Both the position numbers and the translations under genes were made by a program. Under the pieces are notes generated by a model. The model did not search any database. It saw nothing but the letters and a program-made list of their open reading frames with translations, and had not been told where the DNA came from. A stretch of DNA of 24,796 bases. Origin: an uncultured Collinsella sp. (lineage in GTDB: Bacteria > Actinomycetota > Coriobacteriia > Coriobacteriales > Coriobacteriaceae). Shown here in pieces: positions 15,277-22,155 of the stretch. The stretch's first letter is position 1, and the number at the start of each line of letters is the position of its first letter. The stretch is taken from the NCBI GenBank assembly GCA_900541285.1, contig UQJA01000016.1, forward strand, positions 1-24,796, written 5' to 3'.

Positions 15277-16482
15277 ATGAGCGGATTGAATATCGATAGC
15301 GAAGCCTGCATCGGTTGCGGTCGCTGCGTCCGTGCCTGCGCCTCGGGCGGCATTGTGGTGGAGGGTGGGCGTCCCAACCGCTGTGCCCGCGTAACCGACG
15401 GCTGCATTCTGTGCGGCGGGTGCGTCGATGCCTGCCCCGTCAACGCTATCTCGATCGAGCGTGACGAGGCCGCCGGCGCGGCGGACCTTGATACATATCG
15501 AGACATCTGGGTATTCGTGCAGACCGACGAGCACGATACAGTGGCTCCTGTTGCCTATGAGCTGATGGGTAAGGGCCGTGAGCTTGCCGATGCCCGCGGC
15601 TGCCGTTTGGTGGCATTGGTCGGCATGAGCCCCGAGAGCTCGCTCGAGGAGCTGGAGCATCTGGTCTGTGCCGGTGCGGATGAAGTTGTGGTCTGTCGCG
15701 ACGAGCGTCTGTGTCAAAACGACGCAGAGACCTATGCCCGTCTGATTTGCGATTTGGTGGCCGAGCGCAAGCCCGAGGCCATCCTCTACGGCGCGACCGC
15801 CTTTGGTCGCGAGCTGGCACCTGGTGTCGCCGTACGTTTGCAGACGGGCCTTACGGCCGATTGCACCGTGCTTTCGATGGATACGGAGACGGGTCTGCTG
15901 CAGCAGACGCGCCCGGCGTTTGGCGGCAACTTGATGGCCACCATCATCTGCCCCAATCACCGACCCCAGATGGCCACGGTGCGCCCCGGTATTTTTAAGG
16001 CGCCCGACTTCGACTACAGCCGTTCTGGAACGATTACCCAGGTAACGCTTTCAGAAGACGTCAAAGCTCGTGTCGAGATCTCGATTCCCGCCGAGGAGTG
16101 GGGACAGCAGGCTTCGATCGCCGATGCCGAGCGCCTGGTCGTGGTGGGTCGCGGCATTGGTTCCAAGAAGAATCTGCCCCTGATGCGAAAGCTCGCCGAG
16201 GCTCTGGGAGCCGAGCTTGGCTGCACGCGACCTGTCGTGGAGGCCGGCTGGTTGGAGTATCGCCATCAGATTGGCCAGACGGGCGTATCGGTTTCGCCCA
16301 AACTTCTCGTGAGTATCGGTGTTTCGGGCGCCATCCAGCATCTTGCCGGCATCGGTGGGGCAGAGTGCATTATCGCCATCAACGAGGACCCGGATGCCCC
16401 CATCTTTGGTGCTGCCCAGTACAAGGTTGTCGGCGATGCCGTCGAGGTCGTCGAGGAGCTACTGGCCCAGCTTGAGCGCTAG
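15277..16482 (+). CDS. etfA: Electron transfer flavoprotein alpha subunit with N-terminal double [4Fe-4S] domain
   Basis: The protein has 401 residues, longer than simple ETF alpha because of a fused ferredoxin domain. Cys11/14/17/21 (CIGCGRCVRAC) and Cys43/46/49/53 (CILCGGCVDACP) can bind two [4Fe-4S] clusters. The first site lacks the usual Pro after its fourth Cys. The C-terminus has the FAD-binding signature SIGVSGAIQHLAG, then AINEDPDAPIFGAAQYKVVG. The ATG abuts the etfB stop (TAGATG), with GAGGGG upstream. Ferredoxin-fused alpha subunits occur with bifurcating lactate dehydrogenases, which fits the operon. The 3' end overlaps the convergent HD-domain gene by 4 bp. Confidence 0.93.
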   Translation: MSGLNIDSEACIGCGRCVRACASGGIVVEGGRPNRCARVTDGCILCGGCVDACPVNAISIERDEAAGAADLDTYRDIWVFVQTDEHDTVAPVAYELMGKGRELADARGCRLVALVGMSPESSLEELEHLVCAGADEVVVCRDERLCQNDAETYARLICDLVAERKPEAILYGATAFGRELAPGVAVRLQTGLTADCTVLSMDTETGLLQQTRPAFGGNLMATIICPNHRPQMATVRPGIFKAPDFDYSRSGTITQVTLSEDVKARVEISIPAEEWGQQASIADAERLVVVGRGIGSKKNLPLMRKLAEALGAELGCTRPVVEAGWLEYRHQIGQTGVSVSPKLLVSIGVSGAIQHLAGIGGAECIIAINEDPDAPIFGAAQYKVVGDAVEVVEELLAQLER

Positions 16483-17291
16483 GCGCGCGCCAGCCAGTCG
16501 CGCATCTCGTCCTTTAGGCGCTCCCAGGTCGCTTGCGTGGCGGGATCGGTAAAGGGGCGCGTAATGCCAAAGGGCGCGTCGAGCAGGCGATAGATATCGC
16601 CCTGCACGCGCGCCAGCGCACGGCTTGCCGGATAGACGAGCTCAAACATAAAGCAGATGAGCCCCACCAAGAAGTCGGCGGGCTCATCGCGCTCATCGCG
16701 CGTGACGCAGCGGTGCTCGTCAAAGGCGGCCAGCGTCGGTGCCGAGAAGTGGCTGGCGAGAAATGCGTCCTCATCCACCTTAAGGATGGTCTCGACGGTG
16801 CTGTCGGCGATGGTGCGCATAATGTCGATCTTGTCACCATCGCGCACGATATCGCAGAAGCTTCGCGTGCGCACGTCGAGCTGCGCGGGTAGACGGAAAT
16901 CGCTGTGATAGGCAATGCTCGCTCGGATGAGCTCATCTTCTGCCGGGTCATCGATAAAGTCGCGGATGCTCGTTACGGCGGGTGCATCGGCGGGATTCTC
17001 GCCAAAGAGGACCTCGATGCCCAGCGCCGCATGGCTCATGCTCTCGGCGTCCTTAAAGGTGTCCCAGCGTCGCAGCTGCTCAAAGCGGCCCATATCGTGT
17101 AGCAGGCCGCAAAGCCATGCCAGGTCAATATCTTCTGACGACCAGCCCTGCTCGCGCGCTACGGCATCGCATGCCTCGGCCACGTGGTACGTATGCTCGA
17201 TTTTGAGCGCGATGCGTGGGTTGGTGGCGTCGTAGGCATCGGTGTAGCTTTTGAAGGCCGCGCGCGCCCGGTCTCGATCGATAGCTGTCAT
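16479..17291 (-). CDS. HD-domain phosphohydrolase
   Basis: The protein has 270 residues. Metal-binding residues of the HD superfamily are visible: His33 (KIEHTYHV), the HD pair His65/Asp66 in LLHDMGRF, His129 (IAYHSD) and Asp151/Asp153 (VRDGDKID). The fold is that of a small standalone HD hydrolase, whose substrates range from nucleotides to cyclic dinucleotides; nothing here selects one. The ATG is preceded by AGGAAG. A candidate -10 TACAAT lies about 40 bp upstream (17337-17332 on the minus strand). The gene points toward the ETF operon and overlaps it tail to tail. Confidence 0.85.
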   Translation of the reverse strand: MTAIDRDRARAAFKSYTDAYDATNPRIALKIEHTYHVAEACDAVAREQGWSSEDIDLAWLCGLLHDMGRFEQLRRWDTFKDAESMSHAALGIEVLFGENPADAPAVTSIRDFIDDPAEDELIRASIAYHSDFRLPAQLDVRTRSFCDIVRDGDKIDIMRTIADSTVETILKVDEDAFLASHFSAPTLAAFDEHRCVTRDERDEPADFLVGLICFMFELVYPASRALARVQGDIYRLLDAPFGITRPFTDPATQATWERLKDEMRDWLARA

Positions 17292-17331
17292 AATGACTTC
17301 CTAAAAAGTTGTGTCTTTCGATCCGGTGGCA

Positions 17332-17337
17332 ATTGTA
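17332..17337 (-). promoter_or_regulatory. Candidate -10 element of the HD-domain gene
   Basis: Minus strand TACAAT matches five of six consensus bases and lies about 40 bp before the start codon. No clear -35 hexamer is found at 16-18 nt. Support is weak. Confidence 0.3.
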
Positions 17338-17417
17338 GGTGAACTCGGTTGCTGTCGGATGATGATTCTGCCGTGTCGCTACATGCGGCTCGGAGACCTT
17401 GTCAGGATGAGAAGCGT

Positions 17418-18110
17418 ATGGTGCTCAAAATCGTTAGAACCGTCTGGCCAGTGATGCTTACCTATGTTGCAATAGGCGCGCCGTGCGGAATGATCATGGG
17501 ACAGACGGGAATGGAGCCCTGGATGGTCTTTGCCCTGAGCAGCACGTTTGTGACGGGCAGCGGTCAGTTTATGATCTGCAATCTTTGGCTGGCGGGCGTA
17601 CCGGCACCTTCGATTATCGCGAGCGTTGCCGCCATCTCCTCGCGTTTTGCGCTTTACTCGGCATCGATCGCGCCGCATCTGAGGGGTGCCTCGAAGCGTC
17701 AGACGCTGGCTGTTGCCGCGACACTTACCGAGGAGGCATATGGCATCTCGCTTGCCAAGTTGGTTGAAGGGGAGGATTGGGGCCCGCGCGAGTCCTTTGT
17801 GCTCAACGCGATCCTCATCGCGACATGGGGCGTTTCGTGCACGATGGGCGCCGTTGTCGGCACTGTTGTCGATGTCCCCACCGCTATTGCGGGCTTTGTC
17901 TGCACATCGCTTTTTATCTGCCTGCTCTTTTCGCAGCGACTGTCGCGCGGCAACGTTGTCGCAGCGGTTTCGGGCGCGGTGTCCGTCGCCGTATGCAAGT
18001 TCTTGGGCCTCACGAATATTGCCGTGCCGGCAAGCGTCGTGGTCGGCATTGCCATTGCGCTGGCGTGCGATGCTGTATTTGACGGAAGAGGTGCCCGCGA
18101 TGCCCGTTAA
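17418..18110 (+). CDS. azlC: AzlC-family branched-chain amino acid exporter, large subunit
   Basis: The protein has 230 residues, about seven membrane segments, with family features: an early PVMLTYVAIGAPCGMIMGQ stretch, TFVTGSGQFM, and ISSRFALYSASIAPHL near residue 75. AzlC and AzlD together form a permease that exports branched-chain amino acids and analogues. I chose the ATG at 17418 because the product then starts just before the first membrane segment with AGGATGAG upstream; a longer frame would need a TTG at 17349. The stop overlaps azlD by 11 bp. Confidence 0.87.
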   Translation: MVLKIVRTVWPVMLTYVAIGAPCGMIMGQTGMEPWMVFALSSTFVTGSGQFMICNLWLAGVPAPSIIASVAAISSRFALYSASIAPHLRGASKRQTLAVAATLTEEAYGISLAKLVEGEDWGPRESFVLNAILIATWGVSCTMGAVVGTVVDVPTAIAGFVCTSLFICLLFSQRLSRGNVVAAVSGAVSVAVCKFLGLTNIAVPASVVVGIAIALACDAVFDGRGARDAR

Positions 18111-18423
18111 CGAGTTCTTGGTTCTGTGGCTGTCGTCGTGGGCTGCTATCGCGTTCTTTCGCATCGCGCCGGCGTTCGCCTTGCGCGGGCGGACCCTGTC
18201 GCCCCGCATTACCGAGGCCCTGGGCTATATCCCGCCCGCTGCCTTTGCCGCGCTGGTCGCCAACGACTTGGTGAACCCCGGCGCGTTCGACGCGGGATTC
18301 TGGCCTGCCTTGGTTCCCTGGATTGCGGCCGCCGGCGTCGTGGCCGTGGCGGTCAAGACAAAATCGATGCTGTGGTGCTGCGTCTCGGGCATCGTGCTCT
18401 ATATCGTCTTGAGCCTTATATAG
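18100..18423 (+). CDS. azlD: AzlD-family small permease subunit
   Basis: The protein has 107 residues and three to four membrane helices. FFRIAPAFALRGRTLSP and EALGYIPPAAFAALVANDL are typical of AzlD. I chose the ATG at 18100, preceded by GGAAGAGG; an in-frame GTG at 18091 is less well placed. It overlaps azlC by 11 bp and is co-translated with it. Confidence 0.87.
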   Translation: MPVNEFLVLWLSSWAAIAFFRIAPAFALRGRTLSPRITEALGYIPPAAFAALVANDLVNPGAFDAGFWPALVPWIAAAGVVAVAVKTKSMLWCCVSGIVLYIVLSLI

Positions 18424-18497
18424 GGCTGGCGTCGCGGGCGCCGAATCTCGTTCCATCCCAACTTGTAGAATTTTTCACCGAGCTGGTCTATTTCTTC

Positions 18498-18506
18498 TGG
18501 TACCAT
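18498..18506 (+). promoter_or_regulatory. Candidate extended -10 upstream of the KdgT-type gene
   Basis: TGGTACCAT is a TGn extension plus TACCAT (four of six bases). It lies inside overlapping palindromes (TGGTACCA, CCATGG), about 65 bp before the start codon. The -35 is poor. It resembles the other extended -10 elements in this window. Confidence 0.3.
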
Positions 18507-18573
18507 GGTCAAACTTTACTGTAGCAAAGCGTGACGTGGGCTTTTGTACCCCGTCAGCGGAAATGGGGGTTTC

Positions 18574-19596
18574 ATGGCACAGGAAGCAACCGCCAACGAG
18601 CAAAAGAAATTCAAGGTCCCGCGCATCCCGGGCGACATCATGATCTATCCGATGATCGTCGGTCTTTTGCTCAACACCTTCTGCCCGCAGGTTTTTGAGA
18701 TCGGCGGCTTCTTTACGGCTGCCTGCCGCGGTGGCTCCAATACCATCGTCGCCGCGATTCTGCTGTTTGTGGGCGCCGGCATCAGCTTTAAGTCCACGCC
18801 GGGCGCCATCAAGACCGGCATCGTCGTACTAATTCCCAAGCTGGTCGTCGCAGCGACTCTCGGCCTAGGAGTGGCATATTTCTTTAACGACAACTTCCTG
18901 GGTCTGAGCTCCGTGTCTATCATCGGCGGCATTACGTTTTGCAACATGGCACTCTATACGGGCATCATGGGCGAGTTCGGCGATGAGTCCGAGCAGGGCG
19001 CTGTCGGTATCCTGTTCTTTACGGCCGGCCCCGCCGTCACGATGATCATCCTCGGTGTCTCGGGTCTCGCCAATATCCCCGTCGGCACCATCATCGGATC
19101 CATCCTGCCGCTTGTTATCGGCATGGTCCTGGGCAACTTGTTCCCGTTTATCAAGAACCTGCTGGTCCCCGGCGCCAATCCCGCGATCGCTGTCATCGGA
19201 TTTCAACTCGGTGCGTCCATGAGCCTGTCGAGCTTTATCACCGGCGGTATCTCGGGCATCCTGCTGGGCCTCATCACCCTCTTTATCGTTGGCCCCATCA
19301 CCTTTGCCTTCGAGCGCTTGTGCGGCGGCAACGGCAAGGCCGCCGTTGCCTGCTCCACCATCGCCGGCACGGCTATGACCACGCCGGTTGCTCTTGCCGA
19401 GGTCGCGCCGCGCTATGCCGAGCTTGCGCCCACCGCGTATGCGCAGATCGCCACCGCCGTCATCATCACGGCAATCATGGCCCCGATTCTGACCGGCTGG
19501 GTCGATAAGAAGTTCTGCCACGGCGAAGAGGATCTGTCGGTCGAAGGCGTCGAGGCTATTGAGGAGGCCGTCGCGACCGACATCGACGGCGAGTAA
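18574..19596 (+). CDS. kdgT: 2-keto-3-deoxygluconate permease (KdgT family)
   Basis: The protein has 340 residues with about ten membrane segments. It matches the KdgT family along its length: VPRIPGDIMIYPMIVGLL at the start, then VGAGISFKSTPGAIKTG, FCNMALYTGIMGEFGDESEQ, and near the end STIAGTAMTTPVALAEV. The family imports 2-keto-3-deoxygluconate, a product of pectin and uronate breakdown, with protons. I chose the ATG at 18574, which follows GGGGG; a TTG at 18544 is unlikely. No kdgK, kdgA or kdgR gene is adjacent, so substrate and partners are uncertain. The C-terminal tail is acidic. A perfect hairpin follows at 19646-19685. Confidence 0.88.
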   Translation: MAQEATANEQKKFKVPRIPGDIMIYPMIVGLLLNTFCPQVFEIGGFFTAACRGGSNTIVAAILLFVGAGISFKSTPGAIKTGIVVLIPKLVVAATLGLGVAYFFNDNFLGLSSVSIIGGITFCNMALYTGIMGEFGDESEQGAVGILFFTAGPAVTMIILGVSGLANIPVGTIIGSILPLVIGMVLGNLFPFIKNLLVPGANPAIAVIGFQLGASMSLSSFITGGISGILLGLITLFIVGPITFAFERLCGGNGKAAVACSTIAGTAMTTPVALAEVAPRYAELAPTAYAQIATAVIITAIMAPILTGWVDKKFCHGEEDLSVEGVEAIEEAVATDIDGE

Positions 19597-19645
19597 TCGT
19601 CGACGCGAGTCAATCAAGCCGGCGTGTGCAATTCGCGCCGTATGG

Positions 19646-19685
19646 GCGCCCGAACGGTGGCTGTTCTGCAGTGACGTTCGGGCGC
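19646..19685 (+). terminator. 11-bp perfect hairpin after the KdgT-type gene
   Basis: GCGCCCGAACG (19646-19656) pairs with CGTTCGGGCGC (19675-19685) around an 18-nt loop. No T-run follows, so it may be a weak or factor-assisted terminator. Its right arm lies just upstream of the -10 of the next gene. Confidence 0.5.
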
Positions 19686-19687
19686 TC

Positions 19688-19696
19688 TGCTATGAT
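19688..19696 (+). promoter_or_regulatory. Extended -10 promoter of the diguanylate cyclase gene
   Basis: TGCTATGAT is identical to the extended -10 of the TerB operon. No -35 is visible; the -35 region is occupied by the right arm of the preceding hairpin. The predicted leader is about 85 nt. Confidence 0.5.
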
Positions 19697-19786
19697 TCCC
19701 TTTACCCCTGCGGAGAAAGGGGTGTTTGGCGCCTGGGCGCGACTCGGGCGATTCTGGCCACTTGGATATTGAAGGGAGGGCGTCTA

Positions 19787-20929
19787 GTGATTAAGGCACT
19801 CAAGATCGAGATATTCCTGCTGTGCATGATTATTCTTATCGGGCTTGCCGTACGAAGCCGTCGCTCCCTGTTCTCGAGCACCCAGCAGCTTTTGTTTAGC
19901 ATGCTGGGCTACACGTCTGCTGCCTACATTTTCTTCGATATGATCTGGACGCTCTCGGACGGCGTAAGCACTCCTGTAGGCATCACGGCCAACTGGATTT
20001 CCAACGCGGTCTCGTTTTCGCTGTTCGCCATCGCGTGCCTCATTTGGTTTTTCTATTCCGAGACGATGCAGGGCTCACGGCTCCTGACCACGCCCTACAG
20101 GGTGGTACTTTTAACGTTGCCAACAGCATTGGTGGTCGTGCTGGCATTTACCAGCTACTGGACGCACGCTATGTTCTATATCGATGCACAGGGCGTATAT
20201 CGTCGCGGCTTTGCTTATATGATCCAGCCCATCGTGAGCTACTGCTACGTCATATATACGTCCTTGCATGCCTTTATTCAGGCTCGAAAAGTCGAAAGCC
20301 TGCAAAAGAAGGCCATTTATCGCACCCTCGCCTTTTTTGCGGTTCCCGCTCTGGTGGGCGGTACCTTCCAGGTTTTGTTTTCGGTACCGGGCCTTTGCGT
20401 CGGTATAACGCTGAGCATCCTGCTGCTCTATATCGTCTATCAGGAGCAACTGATCTCTACTGACCCGTTGACTGGACTCAACAACCGCAACCGTTTTGAG
20501 ACCTATATGCTGTCGCTCTTTTCAAATGTGGATCAGGCCGAAGATGTATATCTGCTTATGATGGACGCTGATGGCTTTAAGCAGATTAACGATCGCTATG
20601 GGCATGTGGAGGGCGACCACGCTCTTCAGGTCATATCCGCTGCGCTCAAAGAAGTCTGCTCGGCGTCTGGTGGCTTTATCGCACGCTATGGTGGCGATGA
20701 GTTCGTGGTGCTCCAAAAGGCAGCGGCGGAACAGGACATCATAGACCTGTGTTCGGCGATTGACGACGAGCTCGCTCGTGCCGAGGTGCCGTATGCGTTG
20801 CGGATGTCCATCGGTTACGCGCGGGTCGGCGATAGTGTCGATACCTGGCAAGACTTACTTCGCGCTGCCGATGCGGAGCTCTACCGCGTAAAGCGCGAGA
20901 AGAAGAAAGCCGGCGTTCAGATACGCTAG
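19787..20929 (+). CDS. Membrane-bound GGDEF diguanylate cyclase
   Basis: The protein has 380 residues. The first 215 or so form several membrane helices, probably a six- to seven-helix sensor region. The GGDEF domain starts at STDPLTGLNNR (about 225-234), with metal-binding DADGF at 260-264 and an intact catalytic GGDEF at 302-306. It should make cyclic di-GMP from GTP. The inhibitory RxxD site five residues before GGDEF is absent (ASGG instead), so product feedback is probably lost. I chose the GTG at 19787 because GAAGGGAGGG lies six nt upstream; a longer frame would run back into kdgT. The ligand of the sensor region is unknown. A strong terminator follows. Confidence 0.9.
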   Translation: MIKALKIEIFLLCMIILIGLAVRSRRSLFSSTQQLLFSMLGYTSAAYIFFDMIWTLSDGVSTPVGITANWISNAVSFSLFAIACLIWFFYSETMQGSRLLTTPYRVVLLTLPTALVVVLAFTSYWTHAMFYIDAQGVYRRGFAYMIQPIVSYCYVIYTSLHAFIQARKVESLQKKAIYRTLAFFAVPALVGGTFQVLFSVPGLCVGITLSILLLYIVYQEQLISTDPLTGLNNRNRFETYMLSLFSNVDQAEDVYLLMMDADGFKQINDRYGHVEGDHALQVISAALKEVCSASGGFIARYGGDEFVVLQKAAAEQDIIDLCSAIDDELARAEVPYALRMSIGYARVGDSVDTWQDLLRAADAELYRVKREKKKAGVQIR

Positions 20930-20931
20930 AA

Positions 20932-20973
20932 AAAAGGGGCGCACGACCGTTGCGATGGTCGTGCGCCCCTTTT
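20932..20973 (+). terminator. Strong intrinsic terminator after the diguanylate cyclase gene
   Basis: A perfect 17-bp stem (AAAAGGGGCGCACGACC with its complement) surrounds an 8-nt loop, starting three bases after the stop codon. The stem is GC-rich with A and T ends, so it could work on both strands and also stop minus-strand transcripts from the EamA-type gene. Confidence 0.9.
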
Positions 20974-21013
20974 GCGTTTGTGGGGGCCACCGGCCATAAT
21001 GCCCAGGCGCGGT

Positions 21014-21036
21014 GCGGCAAGACGGGCGTCTGCCGC
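21014..21036. repeat. Small GC hairpin in the gap after the terminator
   Basis: GCGGCA-A-GAC pairs with GTC-TGCCGC around a GGGC loop, a nine-bp stem with one bulged A. It has no T-run. The surrounding 147 bp (20974-21120) show nothing else I can support. Confidence 0.4.
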
Positions 21037-21120
21037 CGCGACTCGGTACGAAATCAACGAGAACCAGTGTGCTCCATTAAGCTAAAGTATGCGAATGCCC
21101 TCCCTAAAAAGGTGAGCTCG

Positions 21121-22056
21121 CTAGGCTTTTTTGGGTTTGTTGACGATGATGATGCCGCCGCAGACCAACAGCAGGGCAACGATGACGGTAACGGGGCTCG
21201 TGCCAGCGCCCTCGCCGAGCAGCAGCGCGCTCAGCACCACACCAAAGACGGGGTTCATAAATCCAAAGACAGAGACGCGGCTGACGGGGTTGACGGCAAG
21301 CAGGCGCGACCACAGCGAGTAGGCGACCGCGGAGATAAGCGCCATGTAGATGATGAGCGCGATGGCGGGGACAATCGCTGTGGGGGAGAGCGCGCCACCC
21401 ATCAAAAAGCCGATGGCGGTGAGGACCAGGCCGCCGACCAAGAACTGCCACCCGGCAAGCAAGACGCCGTCGTGCTCGCGCGAGAAGATACCGATCAGGC
21501 AGGTCGAAAGAGCACCCGCGACAGTGGAGGCTAGGATAAAGCCCTCGCCATCGAGCCTGAAGCCAAAGGTGCCATCTGCGCCCGAAAGGTTGACGAGCGC
21601 GACGCCGGCAAAGCCCAGCGCACAGCCAAGCACCTTGGCCGTACTGAGCTTCTCGGTGTGAAATGCCAGGGCGGCAAAGAGGATTGCGAGGAAGTTGGCG
21701 CTGGCCTCGATGATGGAGCTCGACATGGCGCTGGCGCGTGAGAGGCCCAGATAGAAAAAGAAGTACTGCCCGATAGTCTGGAAGAGCGACAAGACAAAGA
21801 TGGGTTTGATGTCGCGCGCTTGCGGTATGAGGGGGCGGCGTTGGGCCGCGCTCATCCCAACGATAACCAGGGCGCCGGCAAGCGTAAAGCGTAAACCTGC
21901 AAAGAGCAGCTGCGAAGCGCTATCGTGCGCTGGGATACCAAAGAGTGCGTAGCCGATCTTGATGCAGGGAAAGGCCGATCCCCAGAGTGCACAGCAAACA
22001 AGACAGCCCAGGATGAGTCCGGGCAGGGTGGCGAGATACGGCTTGCGGCTTTCCAT
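21121..22056 (-). CDS. EamA/DMT-family transporter
   Basis: The protein has 311 residues with about ten membrane helices in two EamA repeats. Diagnostic stretches are CALWGSAFPCIKIGY near the start, IEASANFLAILFAALAF at mid-protein, and SVFGFMNPVFGVVLSALLLG near the end. Members export or import metabolites; the substrate cannot be read from sequence. I chose the ATG at 22056, which has GGAAGGA upstream. A longer frame would translate back through the purL terminator. It follows purL on the same strand but behind a terminator hairpin. Confidence 0.88.
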   Translation of the reverse strand: MESRKPYLATLPGLILGCLVCCALWGSAFPCIKIGYALFGIPAHDSASQLLFAGLRFTLAGALVIVGMSAAQRRPLIPQARDIKPIFVLSLFQTIGQYFFFYLGLSRASAMSSSIIEASANFLAILFAALAFHTEKLSTAKVLGCALGFAGVALVNLSGADGTFGFRLDGEGFILASTVAGALSTCLIGIFSREHDGVLLAGWQFLVGGLVLTAIGFLMGGALSPTAIVPAIALIIYMALISAVAYSLWSRLLAVNPVSRVSVFGFMNPVFGVVLSALLLGEGAGTSPVTVIVALLLVCGGIIIVNKPKKA

Positions 22057-22079
22057 GATGTCCTTCCTACATGCGCGAA

Positions 22080-22118
22080 GCAAAAAAGAACCCGCCACCG
22101 GATGTGTCGGTGGCGGGT
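22080..22118 (-). terminator. Intrinsic terminator after purL, within the EamA leader
   Basis: ACCCGCCACCG (22090-22100) pairs perfectly with CGGTGGCGGGT (22108-22118) around a 7-nt loop. On the minus strand it is followed by TTCTTTTTT (22089-22081). It ends the purL transcript. Because the EamA-type start codon is only about 25 bp further, it may also act as an attenuator for that gene. Confidence 0.88.
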
Positions 22119-22134
22119 GTTGTTACCCGAAGGG

Positions 22135-22140
22135 ATTGTA
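22135..22140 (-). promoter_or_regulatory. Candidate -10 between purL and the EamA-type gene
   Basis: Minus strand TACAAT matches five of six consensus bases, just after the purL stop. If used, its transcript would begin near 22128 and carry the terminator hairpin as a leader. No clear -35 is present. Confidence 0.3.
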
Positions 22141-22155
22141 CCCGATGGGAAAGGT

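Noticed and set aside
14335..15960. 541-codon minus-strand open frame opposite the dehydrogenase, etfB and etfA
   Set aside because: It spans three clearly coding plus-strand genes and encodes a His/Gly/Ala-rich product without recognisable features; it is a codon-bias shadow.
19559..19786. N-terminal extension of the diguanylate cyclase
   Set aside because: It begins inside kdgT and crosses a hairpin and the extended -10; the GTG at 19787 has an excellent ribosome site.
21040..21092. tRNA-like stretch on the minus strand (TAGCTTAATGGAGCA)
   Set aside because: It resembles a D-arm, but there is no matching acceptor stem, no GGTTCGAATC-type T-arm and no anticodon stem in register.
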